64,000 bases of DNA from Chalara sp. BL73 (Eukaryota > Ascomycota > Leotiomycetes > Helotiales). The position numbers and the translations under genes were made by a program. Under the pieces are notes generated by a model. It was not told the origin of the DNA, made no database searches, and was given only the letters and a program-made list of their open reading frames with translations. The stretch lies in NCBI GenBank assembly GCA_918026815.1, contig CAKJVC010000092.1, positions 186,001 through 250,000 of the forward strand, written 5' to 3'. This document shows positions 1 through 12,614 of the stretch, in pieces (the first letter of the stretch is position 1; the number at the start of each line of letters is the position of its first letter).

Positions 1-1529
1 AGAATCTATCCTGCAATGGCCACATTTCGACGTCTTTCCCTCGCTCAGGCGGATATACGTCTCCATTTTTATCCTTGAGCAATCCCGGGCACCCATATTG
101 ATGAGACCCTCTACAATGTATCCCTACGTAAGCGGTGTGGACATTGATCACACGATATCATCCTTCGAGCATACCGTAAACTTCTGGTATCCTACGGTAT
201 CGCAAGCGAGACTCAAAGCGGCTCGATCTCTGATCTCTGCTGGTCAGGTCGATGACAGCACATCATCCTGCCTTGCATTCCTGATCATGGCTTTAGGCTG
301 TGCCAGCCAAGCTACTTCTGGGTTGGCTACCGGTGTGAATCTGTCAAAAGAAGAGCTGGATTATAGGGCTTCACAGAAAGCGAGAGCTGATATGTACATG
401 GATGGACTCCTGAAGAAACTGCATATTGTTCATATGGAGATGAGCCCCACCGCCGTCCAGTGCCTCTTCTTAGTAGCGTAAGCATATCCCAATTATTGTG
501 CGGTGCTTGATTAATGAGTGTGGCCAGGCTGTATTTCGCGTTCTTGCGACGCCCGCTCCAAGCATGGGAATACATCAACACAGCTGCTACCAAATGCCGT
601 CTCCTCCTCTCCTACGCACCCCTCTATGAAACCGATGAAGACAGAGAATGCATGCGCCGCATCTTCTGGTCTTGCTACATCCTCGAAAGCGACTATCTCG
701 CAGAGCTCTCCGCCCTTCCCCAGTCTGGGATCGCCAATATAGAGTCCTCTATTCCCCTTCCCGGCCAATACGATACGCACGCCTCAGAAACCGAACAGGA
801 GCAATCCTCCCTCTACTTCCTGGCCTGTATCTCCATGCGCCGTCTCCTCAATCGAGTGCATCACGTGCTCTACGCCAAAGAATCGGGTGTCTCCCTTGAC
901 AATGCGCGCTTCCCCTACGTTGTCTCAGAGCTGAACCATCAGCTTGAGGAATGGCGGGAGTTTTTGCCAGCGGCCTTTAAGTTTAGCATTGATACGCAAC
1001 CTACTGCCACCGAACATGGCGGGTTCTTAAGACAGAGGTATTTGACTTGTCGGAGTGTGATCTACAGGCCATACTTGACGTGGGTGTTGACTACGACGGC
1101 GGATATGGGGACTTTCCCGGAAGATGTGCTAGGTAGTTGTCGAGCGTGCCTGGATGCCTGCCTACTACACATCTTAAATTTACGAGCATTCGCGCATACG
1201 GTACTTGTAGATACTTGGATCTGTTCTCTTTCGTAGGTGTTTCTCCAACCTTTTCAAGCATGGTGTAATTAACGGGACGTAGGATGACGGGGGCAATGCT
1301 GGTCCTTCTCGCTGCATGTCGGTTGCCCTCTCTGCGACAACTCATCGCGAAAGAGATCTTGACCGCAGGCCGGCATCTCAAGCGACTAATTCAAGGGTGG
1401 ATGGACATATCCGGGCAGCCCAGCTCACCCAGCGTGGACCAAAGCCTGAGGATTATTGCGGAAGTGGAGGGCTTCATCGAGCAGGAGTATCACAGCGAGA
1501 GTGGCTATCGGCTGAGGCAGCTGGCTTGA
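1..1529 (+). CDS. Fungal-specific transcription factor, C-terminal part (cut by window edge)
   Basis: The reading frame is already open at base 2, so the N-terminus, including any Zn2Cys6 DNA-binding domain, lies outside the window. Exons join 1-477, 528-1232 and 1283-1529, with two 50-nt introns whose phases match. The visible protein starts with a motif like LQWPHFDVFPSLRRIYV and continues through MRPSTMYPY, DIDHTISSFEHTVNFWYPT and a C-terminal LVDTWICSLS-MTGAMLVLLA block. This is the middle-homology (Fungal_trans) region typical of Zn cluster regulators. It is expected to be a nuclear DNA-binding regulator; its target genes cannot be told from here. There is no sign of decay in the visible part. 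Confidence 0.85.
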
Positions 1530-2542
1530 GCTCGAAGCTTACAGAAAGGAGGAACTTCATGCCGTTCTTTGAACTTGGAAGTTCCAATCCTTGGCATTGT
1601 GTCCGCGCATCGGAGTTATCGAAGTATCAACACTTCTTAAGCACGGAAACGATTACAGTAATGATATACTTTCTCTAGCATTTTGATCCGTTGCTGACTA
1701 ACTGTGGAACTAGAAATCCGAAATCCTTGTCCCAGCCGAATTCAATAAGACGCATGTAATATATGGGTCTCATAAGCCTTTCCGATTTGGCTTCGCTGTC
1801 TGGTGAAGACCAAGGGCTCCCGAAGTTCTTCATCCCTAATCAGGCCTCTTACCTGATATAGGCTCCTCCTTCGCTCGCGACCGATGGATGATTCAGCTCG
1901 TGGCCTTCGGTTGTCCACCTATTATCGCAAGCCTATTAGACAAGCAATGGTACGTCGTCTTAACATCTCCTTTCTAAACGTTATATTGAGGTAAATTCTG
2001 TTAGAAGCTCCATGATAGTTGCAGACGGAATCATCTTTTCGCAAAATACAGGTCAAGTGGTGGCAAAGTTGATGTGTTCAAGACTTAGAGTTAGGATGGG
2101 TATTAGTCTCATTTACTATATAGAAATCAAAGATCTCCGAGTAGCGGGAACCAGAGGACGACAGAGGTCTTTGAAGAGTAAGAGGGAGATACTCAAGGGT
2201 TCCGGGCAGCAGGTGGTATCGAGGATGTGAAGGCGGCGATTGCAGTGATAGGACATTGATCCATTTTTGTGGGAATCGTTCAGGCTGAAAACAACTGTTG
2301 AAATGCACCTACGAAATGTGATACATTTAAAACACTCACCGCTTTCCGGACTAATGCGACTCAACAGGAGATTGCACTCAAAGGATTTGATAGGTTGACC
2401 ATGGCACAAAAATTGATGGTATTTAAATTTTTTCATTGCTGGCCGAGTTATTCATATCTAGGCCGTGAAAATAGACTATAGAGCATGTCCTACTTTTCAG
2501 CACCATGCTCTGCCCTTCTTATTAGCTTGGAAGTTAGATATA
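1530..2542. other. Convergent intergenic region, no gene seen
   Basis: This lies between the 3' ends of the partial regulator and the membrane-protein gene. Only short overlapping frames without splice support occur. I see no RNA gene or repeat. Confidence 0.5.
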
Positions 2543-4767
2543 TTAAACTAACTCGTCGTAATCAAAATAGTCTACTTCTGCTAACGAATAATTAATGCCT
2601 ATTGGCCCTTCTCTTCCTATCCACCAGTCACTTGCTGTATTGGTCCCATAGCTTCTGCCTTTCCATAACCCAGATAATGCCGAGCTGGCTACTTTTCCAG
2701 TCCACTGGTCCAACTTGGTAGGAATGGCCCAGGGAAAGAACGGATCATCGGGATGCCAGTTGACGTAAGTGGACGAAGCTTTGGGATGACAAAATCGTGC
2801 ACACATCGCCGTTTCTGCCGTGAACCAGGTCAATAAAAGGACTAAGACAAGGCCTAACCAGGTAAGTCTCCATTTACGGCCAGTACCTTGTGTAGAATTT
2901 TGCTTCCACAGTCTGGGAACAGCGACCTTAAATTCAAGAATGTGGAAGTTTTCGTTGACGGTTTTCATCTTTTTCGAAACGGCGGCGAGTCGTTCCTCTA
3001 TACTTGCCACCCTTTCTTCGAAGTTATCCTTTTTCTTGTCCGCAGCGGTGACAGAAGTAACTTGTTGCTCTAAACGTTCGATTCCACGCCTGGCATCGCG
3101 GATGCTGGAGGATGTCTTCTTCATCGAGCGGTTGATCCGTTCTAAGGTTTGTGTTTCATCAAATTTAGACTCGATATCACGATCCGAGAAAGGCTCTGCG
3201 ACAAAATCGGCAAAATTATCAAGCGTGGCGTCTTCAAGCTCTCCCTGCATCCTTCGCACGTCTTCAGCTGCTGATGTTGGACGCGCGGTATTAACTATAG
3301 CCCGTCGGGGCTGTTTCTCTTTAGGTCTAGGTGTTGCATCTGGTGATGTCGGTCGCTCTGTATCAGATGAAACTGCCAAATCTTTCTTCTTCAGTCCAGG
3401 GGTAGGCGTTTCAATATAAGCACCAGTCACTTTTGGTGTTTGCTTCACCGTCGGAATCATTGGTGATGGCGATCGGGAGGATCTGACACGAATGTTAGCA
3501 GAATCCCTCATATTAGCATAGAGACTAAGGTTGGGTACATACTTATTGTCTTGTAGCTCAAACAGTTTAGCTTCAGCTGTAATTCTGTCCTCCGGATCTT
3601 CTTCTTTAGCATCTGACTTTGAGTCGATGGACCGGGCTCTTGTACTAGATTCGGGTTCCTCTTTAATGGTTTCTTTAATATTTGATTTCGACTCCATATT
3701 GCGTATAGCATGATCAGAAACCTTAGGGCTCATGTTCCCCGCATTTACCCTAGATTCTTCGAAATCTGGTACAGTGCGTTTGACCTTGCGGCCGACACGT
3801 TCCTCATTTTTCGGCGCCGGTTCAGAATTCCCTGGAATGGGACGTTCTTCTGTCTCTTTGCCTCGATCCTGGGGACTTTCACTGCGACTAAGTGATCTTG
3901 ATAATCTTCGCAGAAGATCATGCATATCATCAGCGTTCTTCTCGTGCTCACTTTCCTCCAGATCTAGTGTCGGAAAAGTTTCTTTGTCATGCACAGTATC
4001 AAGAGGCGAAGTTTGTCGACCTCTATCTGCTAGAAACACGATTGAATCGTCTTCGGGTGGTTCGGCCTCCAGACGTTGTAACTCCTCTAGCTTTGTATCC
4101 ATCCTTAGCTTGTTATTGAGTCTGGGATTGCGCACCTAATAGAGATTGCATTAGCATTGCTTTAGTGATGTCAGAAAACGTGAAACATTGAGCCGAAGGA
4201 TTTTGGGTAAGAATACGTACTCGGAGTTGCGGGCTCATGTGCAATGATTGTGCCGTAAAGTCTAGCTCAGCATTCCACATCCGATTTCGCGGAGAGCCAG
4301 CATTTGATAATGGCGACGGCTGGAACATTGGATCTCGTGGAGAATCGGACAATGGCTGTGGTGATGGTGGTGGAAGTGAGCCACGCTGATGAGTCGAGGC
4401 ATCGTCCTCGACGGTGGTCAATGGCAGATCAGGCTGCAGTATCTTCTGCATCCATCCGTGGTGCTTTTTTGCTTTGCCGCCCCATGATTTAGGAACATTC
4501 AAGGGCGGCTCTGTGAAATCATCGAATGCATTATTTGCGCTGTCAATACTTCCACTATCAGAGCTGCTGTCTGTTGGTAGTGCAGTAGGTAAAGGTGTAG
4601 GCTGATATTGTTTGCGCGACGTGAATCTGAGGGGTGTCAGCAGGCAGAAAATGTCTGGGAGTGATGAGGGAGGTGGAAATGTAAAGTCCTTACAGCGGCT
4701 TGCTGCTCCGCACGCGTCCTGTAAATGGGTTTCGATAGGGCTGCCTGTCATCCGAAGAGGAAGCCAT
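2543..4767 (-). CDS. Coiled-coil protein with one C-terminal membrane segment, unknown function
   Basis: Three exons, 4694-4767, 4221-4626 and 2543-4135, give a 690-residue protein starting MASSSDDRQPYRNPFTGRVR. The introns have good donors (GTAAGG, GTACGT) and compatible phases. The first 450 residues are acidic, Ser/Pro-rich and probably disordered. A heptad-like, charged coiled coil covers about 480-570. One hydrophobic segment (WRLTWLGLVLVLLLTWFTAE) lies near 582-607. An 82-residue Trp-rich tail follows, with WHPDDPFFPWAIPTKLDQW and ending FDYDELV. The layout of a long soluble domain, coiled coil, TM and short tail resembles nuclear-envelope or ER anchored proteins. That is inference only, as I do not recognise the family. 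Confidence 0.75.
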
Positions 4768-5582
4768 GATGAGGATTCGAGTGGCAGGCGAGGCGATTCA
4801 TTGGCAGTGCTATTGAAAATGAAATCAGATGCGGCGAAGGTTGGTAAGATTACAGCATATCAATTCAATGGGGATTTGGGTTGATGAATAGACAGAAGAT
4901 GGCGAAGGATATGATACATACCGCAATGAGAGCGCGACAAGAAATACTGGATAGCTAACCAAGGTGGCGGGCGGGTTTGGTTACGCGGGCGCGGGCATTG
5001 GCACGGGTCGTTTACACGCGCTATCTGCCAGGGGCCAGGGCTGTCCGGGTTAGTGGTTTGCCCCCGCACTAACCAACAGTATGTGACACTACTACTACTA
5101 CCACCTGACCATAACTTACAGTACTTACAGCAGTAAAGTACTTTCTTCTCATTGGAGGGAGTGGCTTTGCATGTTGCAGTCTCGCTTAACGCTGTGTCAT
5201 TATCACTGTTGAGGGGTGTGCCTCTAATGTCCTTGTTACCCCTGCTCATGGCGCCGACATGGATGATTGGATTTTGTTCTACTCACCTGTTTTCAGGCAA
5301 CGTACTGCAACTTATCGTCTCAGGTTTTCTAATGCATTCATATTAAACATATGTACTGTACACAGCACGTATACATACAGATATATCACCAGATTTATAC
5401 TCACTCGTACAAGGACTACTAGTACCACGGAATGCCTTTCTCGCAAACTATCCGAAGAAGCCGAGACTGGGCCACATTGTAGTATTATTTACTATGAACA
5501 AAGACGATCCTAACTTATTGTACAATAGAATAGTTTCCGGGCGGCGATGCATACTGATATCTTCTAGGTCAAGTATCACTAC
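4768..5582. promoter_or_regulatory. Upstream region of the membrane-protein gene and 3' flank of the OSBP gene
   Basis: There are about 800 bases with no convincing gene. Positions 4960-5060 are locally GC-rich and 5340-5450 are AT-rich. The minus-strand promoter of the membrane-protein gene must lie here; no specific site could be named. Confidence 0.4.
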
Positions 5583-6809
5583 CTAGCTGACCGGAGACTT
5601 CTCCAACAAGGCGTTTGCCTTCGCCTCATCAAATCTCCAAATGCCTCCGGTCTTGTCCGCCTCTGGGGTGAGGGCGATTTTGGGACCAAGATTCGTTAGC
5701 GTATCGTCATTCTCCACAAGAGAGAAATATCTCCTATTCCAGGTGGTTCCCGCAGCTTTCTCTTTCTCTCGAAGTTGCCTTTGCTCGACTTCGATCTTGG
5801 ACTTTTCCTCACCTGTCACGTCCATATCACCTTTGGCTATGCCAGCTGCGACCTTGGACCATGCTCTTCTCGACTCGTAAGGATCCTGGTCTTCGACAGG
5901 CGCAACTATGAGAGGTGTCGGTGCCTCGACCTCCGCATTGTATGTCTCAACAATCACGCCCTTTTTGGCTCCCTCGGTAATGTCAAAAGTCTTGGTCCAT
6001 TGTCCAGAAACCGAGTACAGAGTTTCCCTCTCTTTTCCTGTAGGATACAATGTGGCAGTGAAACTATTCTTCTTGCCTGACACCCATCCCTTTCCGGTAT
6101 AGTCGATCTTTGCAGTATATCCTGAGCTGCTTGTGATGTAAGTCTTATCATTGAGCTCGATGAATGGTGCGCCAAAGATGAGGCCTTCGATGTGCAAATT
6201 TGGCAGAGTGATAAGGTAAGTCTCGCCCAAGGCAGGTATGCTATATACAGCATGTCCGATCTGCTTAACGTTGATTGTGCGTGCGAAAGATGCCTTCTGG
6301 GCATTGTACCCTTGGAGATACACGCCGTGTTCCTTGTTCGAAATCTGATATGCAGTGACAGGAGGGTGGTGACTATAGTTGCGTTAGTCGTTACCCTATT
6401 ACGGAACAAGAAGGAATTACCTGACTTGCTCGGATATGAGCTGTGTTGTGCCTGCAGAATCTACCCACTTCCCTAAGAAAAGCTCCCCTAAGAATGGGTT
6501 GAGAGGCTTCTTCTCATTACCGAACTTATCACTGCGACTGGCATATTGCGACTTCAACGTAGAAAGGAACCACTTCAAGACCAGCAGGGCTCGTTTCTTG
6601 GGGTCCTTCTCATGCGCGGCGGCGACAAAGATGGAGGGGTGCTCTGCCCAGTATGAGGAGAACTCCGTTAACGACGTCGAAGACAAGATAAATGGCGGCG
6701 CAGTCAAGGAGCTCAGGTCTCCATTGAAAGATGCAATAGATTTGAGGAAGGCGGCCCAAGATCCCTTGTTCTGAGCGGATACTCCCGCAGCCTCTTCGTT
6801 GGAAGCCAT
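5583..6809 (-). CDS. Oxysterol-binding protein, short OSH/Kes1 type
   Basis: Two exons (6421-6809, 5583-6372) encode 392 residues. The intron splits the family signature: codons for EQV-(S) precede it and HHPPVTAY follows, restoring the OSBP fingerprint EQVSHHPP at about 128-135. The N-terminus carries the expected lid and early barrel sequence ([12 protein letters not shown]). The C-terminus has the basic, Trp/Arg-containing end ([16 protein letters not shown]). There is no PH domain, ankyrin repeat or FFAT motif, so it matches the short Kes1/Osh4 class that exchanges sterol and PI4P between membranes, probably Golgi/ER. Length is slightly below the usual 430. Confidence 0.93.
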
Positions 6810-9151
6810 TCTGGGAGAACCTTAGGCGCTATGTTGGTCAGGGTCTCGTGAAAGCTTTCTGTGTTTCTGCCAAAGCGCGTTTGATTACGGACCAATCTGT
6901 AATAGAATGGTATAATAATCTGTTAAAATGATATTTTCTGACTTGTGTTGATGGATAAAGATCAAAGGTTGACTAGAAGGGAATTCAAGTCAATTGTGGA
7001 AGACGATATCCAACTAAGATTGCTTCTCATCCTCCCCTCATGGGGTTAGTGTTTCTTGCCTCGCTTGCCCCACGACAGGAACTGGTGCTAGCACTGGTAC
7101 TGGCACAGGTACAGCGGGTTCTGAAGCGCGTCATCGTGGCTCCAGGCACAGCCCCATTTTGGTGACAGGGGTAAGTCGTACTGTTCAGATGAGCCCACGG
7201 GTTTTGCCAAGCCGGAGAAGGACAAAATGAAAATCATGATCAGTTGTAAGAACAAACGGGGAAGGATACTTACTTGTATACGGGAGCCAAACGAATTTCG
7301 ATTTGCTTTACTCATGTCAGAATCACTCGTCCATGATTCTAGCAAAAGTTCAGTTCTTGTCCAAGGATCTCGACATTGTATGCTCTGCCAGTTCCGGGTC
7401 CCTCTTTACCACAACTGCAACCTGCCCCTAATTTACTTGAGCCGTGCTGAACAGTGCATTCCCACATCTCTTAACAATAATCTCTAACTTATCACTACTG
7501 TTTTCGGAAGCTTCAAAATCCATGTAGTCAGGATTAGAAGAAGGTAGTCAATCGTCGTGTAGTGCATACAGCTGGACGCACTTGTTGACATGGTTCTTGT
7601 AGGGTTGCTTACAAAGACTAATCATCTTTTCTTCCCGTAAGTTTCAAAGAGACGGACTAAGAAAGCGGCCACTAATGTATTAAAGGAGTCTAACATCCTC
7701 GTTCATGTTTGTATATCAGCGCCGCCGTACGCCCAGTGGCAGACCTTTCTCCAAGCCTAGTCCCTGAATCAACTTTTAGATCGTATTACCCCCTTGGGAA
7801 AGGTCACAATCATTGATAATGTATACCACGCCCATTGCGTTTCTCTGCCGTGTCAATGCATACCAAGGTATCACAGCCCATAAGGTTCTTGCCTTCATAT
7901 CTAGCCAGAATATCCGAACTTTCATAGCCAGCAACGCAATATAGGAAAGGGGTTGCCCGAGTACACTGTTTTCAGGAAATTCCTCAGTACATGCGCATGC
8001 CGTTTTCTCCTTTCACTCTATCTTAAATGGTATTCTCGAGTCCTTCTGGTTTCCACTCGTGATAAGACTTTGGTTTTTGAAGTCTCGCAATATAAGCTTG
8101 AGGGTTGTGTCCTAAATCTTATATCTCAGACTTGCCTCTTCTCTTACAGTAATATTTTTCTTCATTTCACATAATATAGAAATACTGCTTTATTCTTGAA
8201 GTTTATCTGTAGACAACTATAAATCTTTCTGAACGGCGGGCTTCGGCTCGGCGACGACTGTAACCACGAGTCCTGCTTTGGTTTTGAAGAGAAAAAAAAA
8301 TCTTCTGCTCCTGTTTTCAATTAAAACTTATCTAGAACTGCTTTTAATCTTTAACAGATTCCTGCATCCTGGTTGGTACTTACCAAAAAAGCTCAATCAC
8401 CTACATATTGCTCCTTGCTTTAGCCTTGCAACCGCCACTAGCCAGTTGGCAGGATGGCCTATCACGAGCTACCTGAAGCTGTTCCCCAATCCCAGCTCCA
8501 ACCATTAGATATAGGATACCTACTCGACCCAAGTTGCTGCTTATATAACAAAGTATAGAATAGCTAAGGCGGGCTGAGCAGAGCTTTAGCTTGTGTTATT
8601 GTTGCCCCCTATATCGTTCGCTTAAGCTCAGGTGGAGAAGTGGGGGAAGAAGCTTTGAGCAGCACGTTGTCCAGATGTTGCTCATTACTGGTCGACTGCA
8701 TCGCAACCTCGAGACAACTCACCTCGTCCAATCCTTGATAGCACGCGACACTTGGACCGTTTTCTAAAGGCTATAGGACGTCTCAATGCCTAAGAGATAC
8801 ACCCATGGGACCGCCATTTAGGATCCCACTAGGCCGTGTCAATGCCCATCTTTGCGCAATAGGGACCACCAAATAGCGTATCGTCCTGCGACATGTAGTC
8901 ACCAAGAGGATGTTTCCTTCTGAGCATGTGCTGCATCTCTTTCCACTTGAATGCCTTCTCTCCCTCTTCTCTCTGACTCTCTCTCGCTCTGCCTGTCTGT
9001 CTTGCTCTGCAATACTTTTTTCTTTTTCTTTATCCATTCCCCCCCTTGCCCTCCTCAAGTCAAATCAACCTCAGCTGCTGCGGCTTGCCTTGTGCGACGT
9101 TAACATAATATCATAGCCCTACGAGCCTTCCCAATTTCTAGCATCTACAGA
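6810..9151. other. Gene-poor 2.3 kb between OSBP and bHLH genes
   Basis: There are no spliced gene models that I can support. Positions 7950-8400 are AT-rich. The segment 8900-9150 is CT-rich, as expected for a fungal leader, and probably holds the bHLH gene's promoter and 5' UTR. A short minus-strand frame at 7088-7345 has one good donor (GTAAGT near 7274) but nothing recognisable in it. Confidence 0.4.
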
Positions 9152-10313
9152 ATGCCTCCCCCTTCTCTCCCATTAACGCCTGCCTCCTCGACGGAGATTC
9201 ACGGACAAGATGGGTCACAGTTTGCCTCCCTCCAGCTGGCATTTGAACTTCCTCCTGCGGCCGTGCCAGATTCAAGACCGTCCAGCGCTTCCACCAAGGC
9301 TTCATCTGCCTCCTCTTACCATCCCACATCCCCCAAATCCCCTGCCATACCCGCAAGCGAAACAGTAAAGACTCGGCGACGATCCTCTGCTGCTCAGACA
9401 GCTAGCAAAGATGCATTTGCGCTGCCTCCTCCACCCACCAGGAATCGAAAGATCATTCAGATGAAACCACGAGGCCAGCCAGAGGAGGGGAATAATGAAA
9501 GGAACACCGGCATGGTAGGGAAGGTCGTGCCTATTGCGTCGAAGAAGAAGCAACCTTCTGCAACAAGTGCTGCAGGACGGAAAATAGCAAGGAAAACGGC
9601 GCACAGTTTGATAGAGCGAAGGAGGCGGTCGAAAATGAATGAGGAGTTTGGCGTCTTGAAAGATATGATACCGGCATGTACGGGCGAGATGCATAAATTG
9701 GCCATCTTACAAGTAAATAGAACATCCAAAACCGTCAACTCTCACGTCGCTAACGGAGGTGCAGGCTTCAATTGACTATGTTCGATACCTTGAAGACTGT
9801 GTTGCCAAACTGAAGGCGGAAAACGACCGTACAATATCAAATAGCACGCCTTCTTCTGATGCGTTCATGTTACCACCCGCAGCTAGGCAAGGATCATATA
9901 ACACCGCGAGGCAGGACCAACCACATGAAGAGGATGAAGATATCGAAATGGGTGATCAAGCAATGATATCCTCCAAACACTGTAGAGCAATATCAAATTC
10001 CTGTCGCCCCTCTCTATCGCCAGCCATGCTGCCACAGGACTCGAGGAATCTTCAAGACTCATGCTCTTCAATATCTACAGATCCACGACGATATAGTTTC
10101 AATGCATCCACAACTACATCTCCTGCTCTTCTTCCAGGAATATATGACTATTCCCGTCCGGGATCCGCTCTGACGAGTCCTGCATTACATCCGCAAAGAA
10201 ACTTGGATGAAGAGGCGACAGCGGCACTCTTGATGTTGAATACTGATAGGAGAGGAATTAATGGAAGTATGGGTGGCAGAGGTCTGAGCGTCAAGGATTT
10301 GCTTAGTTCATAA
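9152..10313 (+). CDS. Basic helix-loop-helix transcription factor
   Basis: Exons 9152-9712 and 9765-10313 join in phase 0 across a 52-nt intron inside the HLH, giving 369 residues. The basic region and helix 1 read RKTAHSLIERRRRSKMNEEF. The loop contains DMIPACTGEMHKLAIL and helix 2 continues as ASIDYVRYLEDCVAKLKAEN. The E-R-R residues of E-box binding bHLH proteins are present. The N-terminus is Ser/Pro/Ala-rich and the C-terminus Ser/Thr-rich and disordered. It should act in the nucleus as a dimer. The unusually well-conserved KDMIPACTGEMHK loop matches a fungal group annotated only as bHLH regulators, so targets are unknown. Confidence 0.92.
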
Positions 10314-11064
10314 GCACACAGATTTATTTCAAAATTCACCTTATGCAAAAAATAGCTTTTAAGATGCTCTTTGTACTCGGGGCCCGGTGAGACGGAGGTA
10401 ATTTTACAATCCTTTTATGGATAGTCCTTAGCGTTCAAAGTAGTTATAGACATTCAGATTCTTGGCTTTGCATGTAGATATACAACCAAAATCATCATTC
10501 ATTATGTACATGATATCTGCGTTTGTTTCCGGTTTGTTCTAATCAATCTGTTTTCTAGAAGGAATATGGCAGAAGGATTCATTACCTTGCGTACGTCAGT
10601 GGTTAAAGCCTTTCACTATATCTCACAGGACTTCTCCCCACCATGTGAGCACTTCGGCGGTTGGGAACAGTTTGGTGATCATTGGCTTTAATAGCTTGGG
10701 GTAGCCTTAAGAAGGAAACTACTTATGCATGCTACTGTAATACAGAAAGAGTCACCTACGTTGCGGGGAAACTGCCAGACTACTTTGCCTTTTTTTCACT
10801 CTTCCCTTGATCTAGAACGTAGCACTTATATACAACTGCGAATAATTTGCGCCATTTTCATATTGATCATAGTGCGTGGTATATAAAGCCGGGGGATAAG
10901 ATAATGTGAGATCCGACGCACCTTCAAAGGCATGAAAACGGAATATTGTATAGAAATGTAAAGTAATTTACTCCTACAAATGCCAAATTCTGTGGTATCT
11001 TCCCGTAATCATCACTCAACGCCTCTAGATCCTAGTCATGCCCCTGTGCCTTAATACCTGCCGT
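10314..11064. other. Convergent 3' flank between bHLH and SET genes
   Basis: There are 750 bases with no gene seen. It is AT-rich, as expected for two facing 3' UTRs and terminators. Confidence 0.45.
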
Positions 11065-12233
11065 TTACCACAAATAGCCACGGCATTTCTTACTTCCACA
11101 TAAACACTTTGTCATATCCTTCACCTTATGCACATTCTTTGAATCGCGGACCAAATCCGCGTCACCCCCGTCGACATAATCAAACGTCAATTCCGTCCCC
11201 GGCTCAATATCATGAATAGCAAAGAATGCAAGATCATGAATGTGCTTATCTGCATGATCACCAACTCGAGCGAAGATACGTAGATTTGGCTCGCAGGAAT
11301 GGTTGATAAAGCGTGTGGGACCAGACATGAACTCGCCGTCAACCTCGAGAGGAGGTCCGGCAAGACGAGGATCCATACTATCTGGGTCAGAAAACTTGTC
11401 GAGGGCGAAAAGATAGACGTCTTTCCGTTGAGCGACTTCGGAATCTGCTCTGCGAGCAGTCGCTTCCTCTGAGGTGATTATATGTCCAAGATATCTGTCA
11501 ATGAACTGTCCTTTCTTGATTCTTGCACTAGAGCGAACGCCTACCATAGTAAGTACATGAGCCTAAAATGTTATATAGACCTCGCCTACCCCATCCACGA
11601 CTATCATCTGTCTTGAAAATGTTTAGTGGAATCTTTCGACCCCTTTCTACTACACGATTTGGACACTCTAAACTGCAGGAGCAGCTAGCGTGACACTCAT
11701 ATATCGGGTCTCTAGAATCCAACTTCTCTTCTCTAAGACAATCCGCATTGGGTCCATCCGCATAATATGAATACACCTTGGCATCGTCTGGGGTATCATC
11801 ATCGAAATCCATGTCCTGCAAGCAATGGCAGCGCGCAAACTGGCAATCTTTTGTTCCTACACATTCGCAACCAGAGCGGAATGCATCTTCTGCAGGGTAA
11901 ACATCATCATCAAGAATCATTTCGTCTATAAACCGGAAGTCCTCGGGGAGCTCAAAGTCATCTACATCGTTGGTGATAGTGATCGGATATTCTTCCTGCT
12001 TGGGGAAGCCAGATATTTGACACCAGTGACAAACATCTGCTTCCCAAGCTATCTAGAATTGAGCTTGTATCAGAAATTTGTAGGATATTTGGTAGCCGAA
12101 TAGCTCTTACCTCCTCAAAATCATCATCCTCCTTGTCATGGTACCAGAAGTGTCGTTCGTATTTCAGAGGCACATCAGATGTTACCTCCTTCTCCCTAGC
12201 TTCCCCCTTATTCTTCCCCCCGCCCCGGGGCAT
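11065..12233 (-). CDS. dim-5: Histone H3 lysine-9 methyltransferase, DIM-5/Clr4 (KMT1) type
   Basis: Exons 12111-12233, 11590-12052 and 11065-11540 give 353 residues with matching phases. The pre-SET cysteine cluster begins near residue 102 (GCECVGTKDC, ARCHCLQDMD, CHASCSCSLECPNR). The SET core has SRGWG at the exon 2/3 junction, FINHSCEPNLRIF near 274 (cofactor and lysine pocket) and ELTFDYVD. The post-SET CLCGSKKCRGYLW ends the protein and supplies three zinc-binding cysteines. All catalytic blocks are intact. No clear chromodomain is visible in the N-terminal 95 residues, which fits DIM-5 rather than Clr4/Suv39. It should write H3K9 methylation for heterochromatin and, in RIP-competent fungi, guide DNA methylation. 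It is divergent from RRP1. Confidence 0.95.
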
Positions 12234-12614
12234 TTTGTTGAGCTCGCCTGTATACAATTACTGAATGCAACTAAGTATTCGGAAGACTTGTCGCGCAGGT
12301 GGACGCTCTGACAAGGATGAAGGACAGTTGATAGCCTAGGCGCTCTGTAATTGATTCTAAGCTGGAACTGAATAGGTGGCCTGACCGAAGAAATGAGTAG
12401 ATATAGTTAGAACAAGAATGTATTGTACAGACAGAAAGTGGCTCAAGTTCTCTGGCCTAATTATTTTTTGTGTTGGAGTTGTAGATTAATCCAGCCCTGC
12501 CCCACGATGCCCCTCCATGCAGTTCCAGCCTTGCGCACAGGCCATCTCAAAATTATATTTTAGAGGCTCGCAGAATTCTGGATATGTGCAATAGACTCTT
12601 TGTCAAATTAAACC
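12234..12614. promoter_or_regulatory. Bidirectional promoter, dim-5 / RRP1
   Basis: There are 381 bases between two divergent start codons, so both promoters and leaders must share it. I could not assign a specific factor site. Confidence 0.55.

Noticed and set aside
2820..3419. 199-codon plus-strand frame
   Set aside because: It is antisense to the charged coiled-coil exon of the membrane-protein gene and has no features of its own.
7088..7345. Small minus-strand frame with a good GTAAGT donor
   Set aside because: No start or acceptor combination gave a recognisable or longer protein. A Pro/Val-repeat reading (VPVPVLAPVP) after splicing is low complexity.
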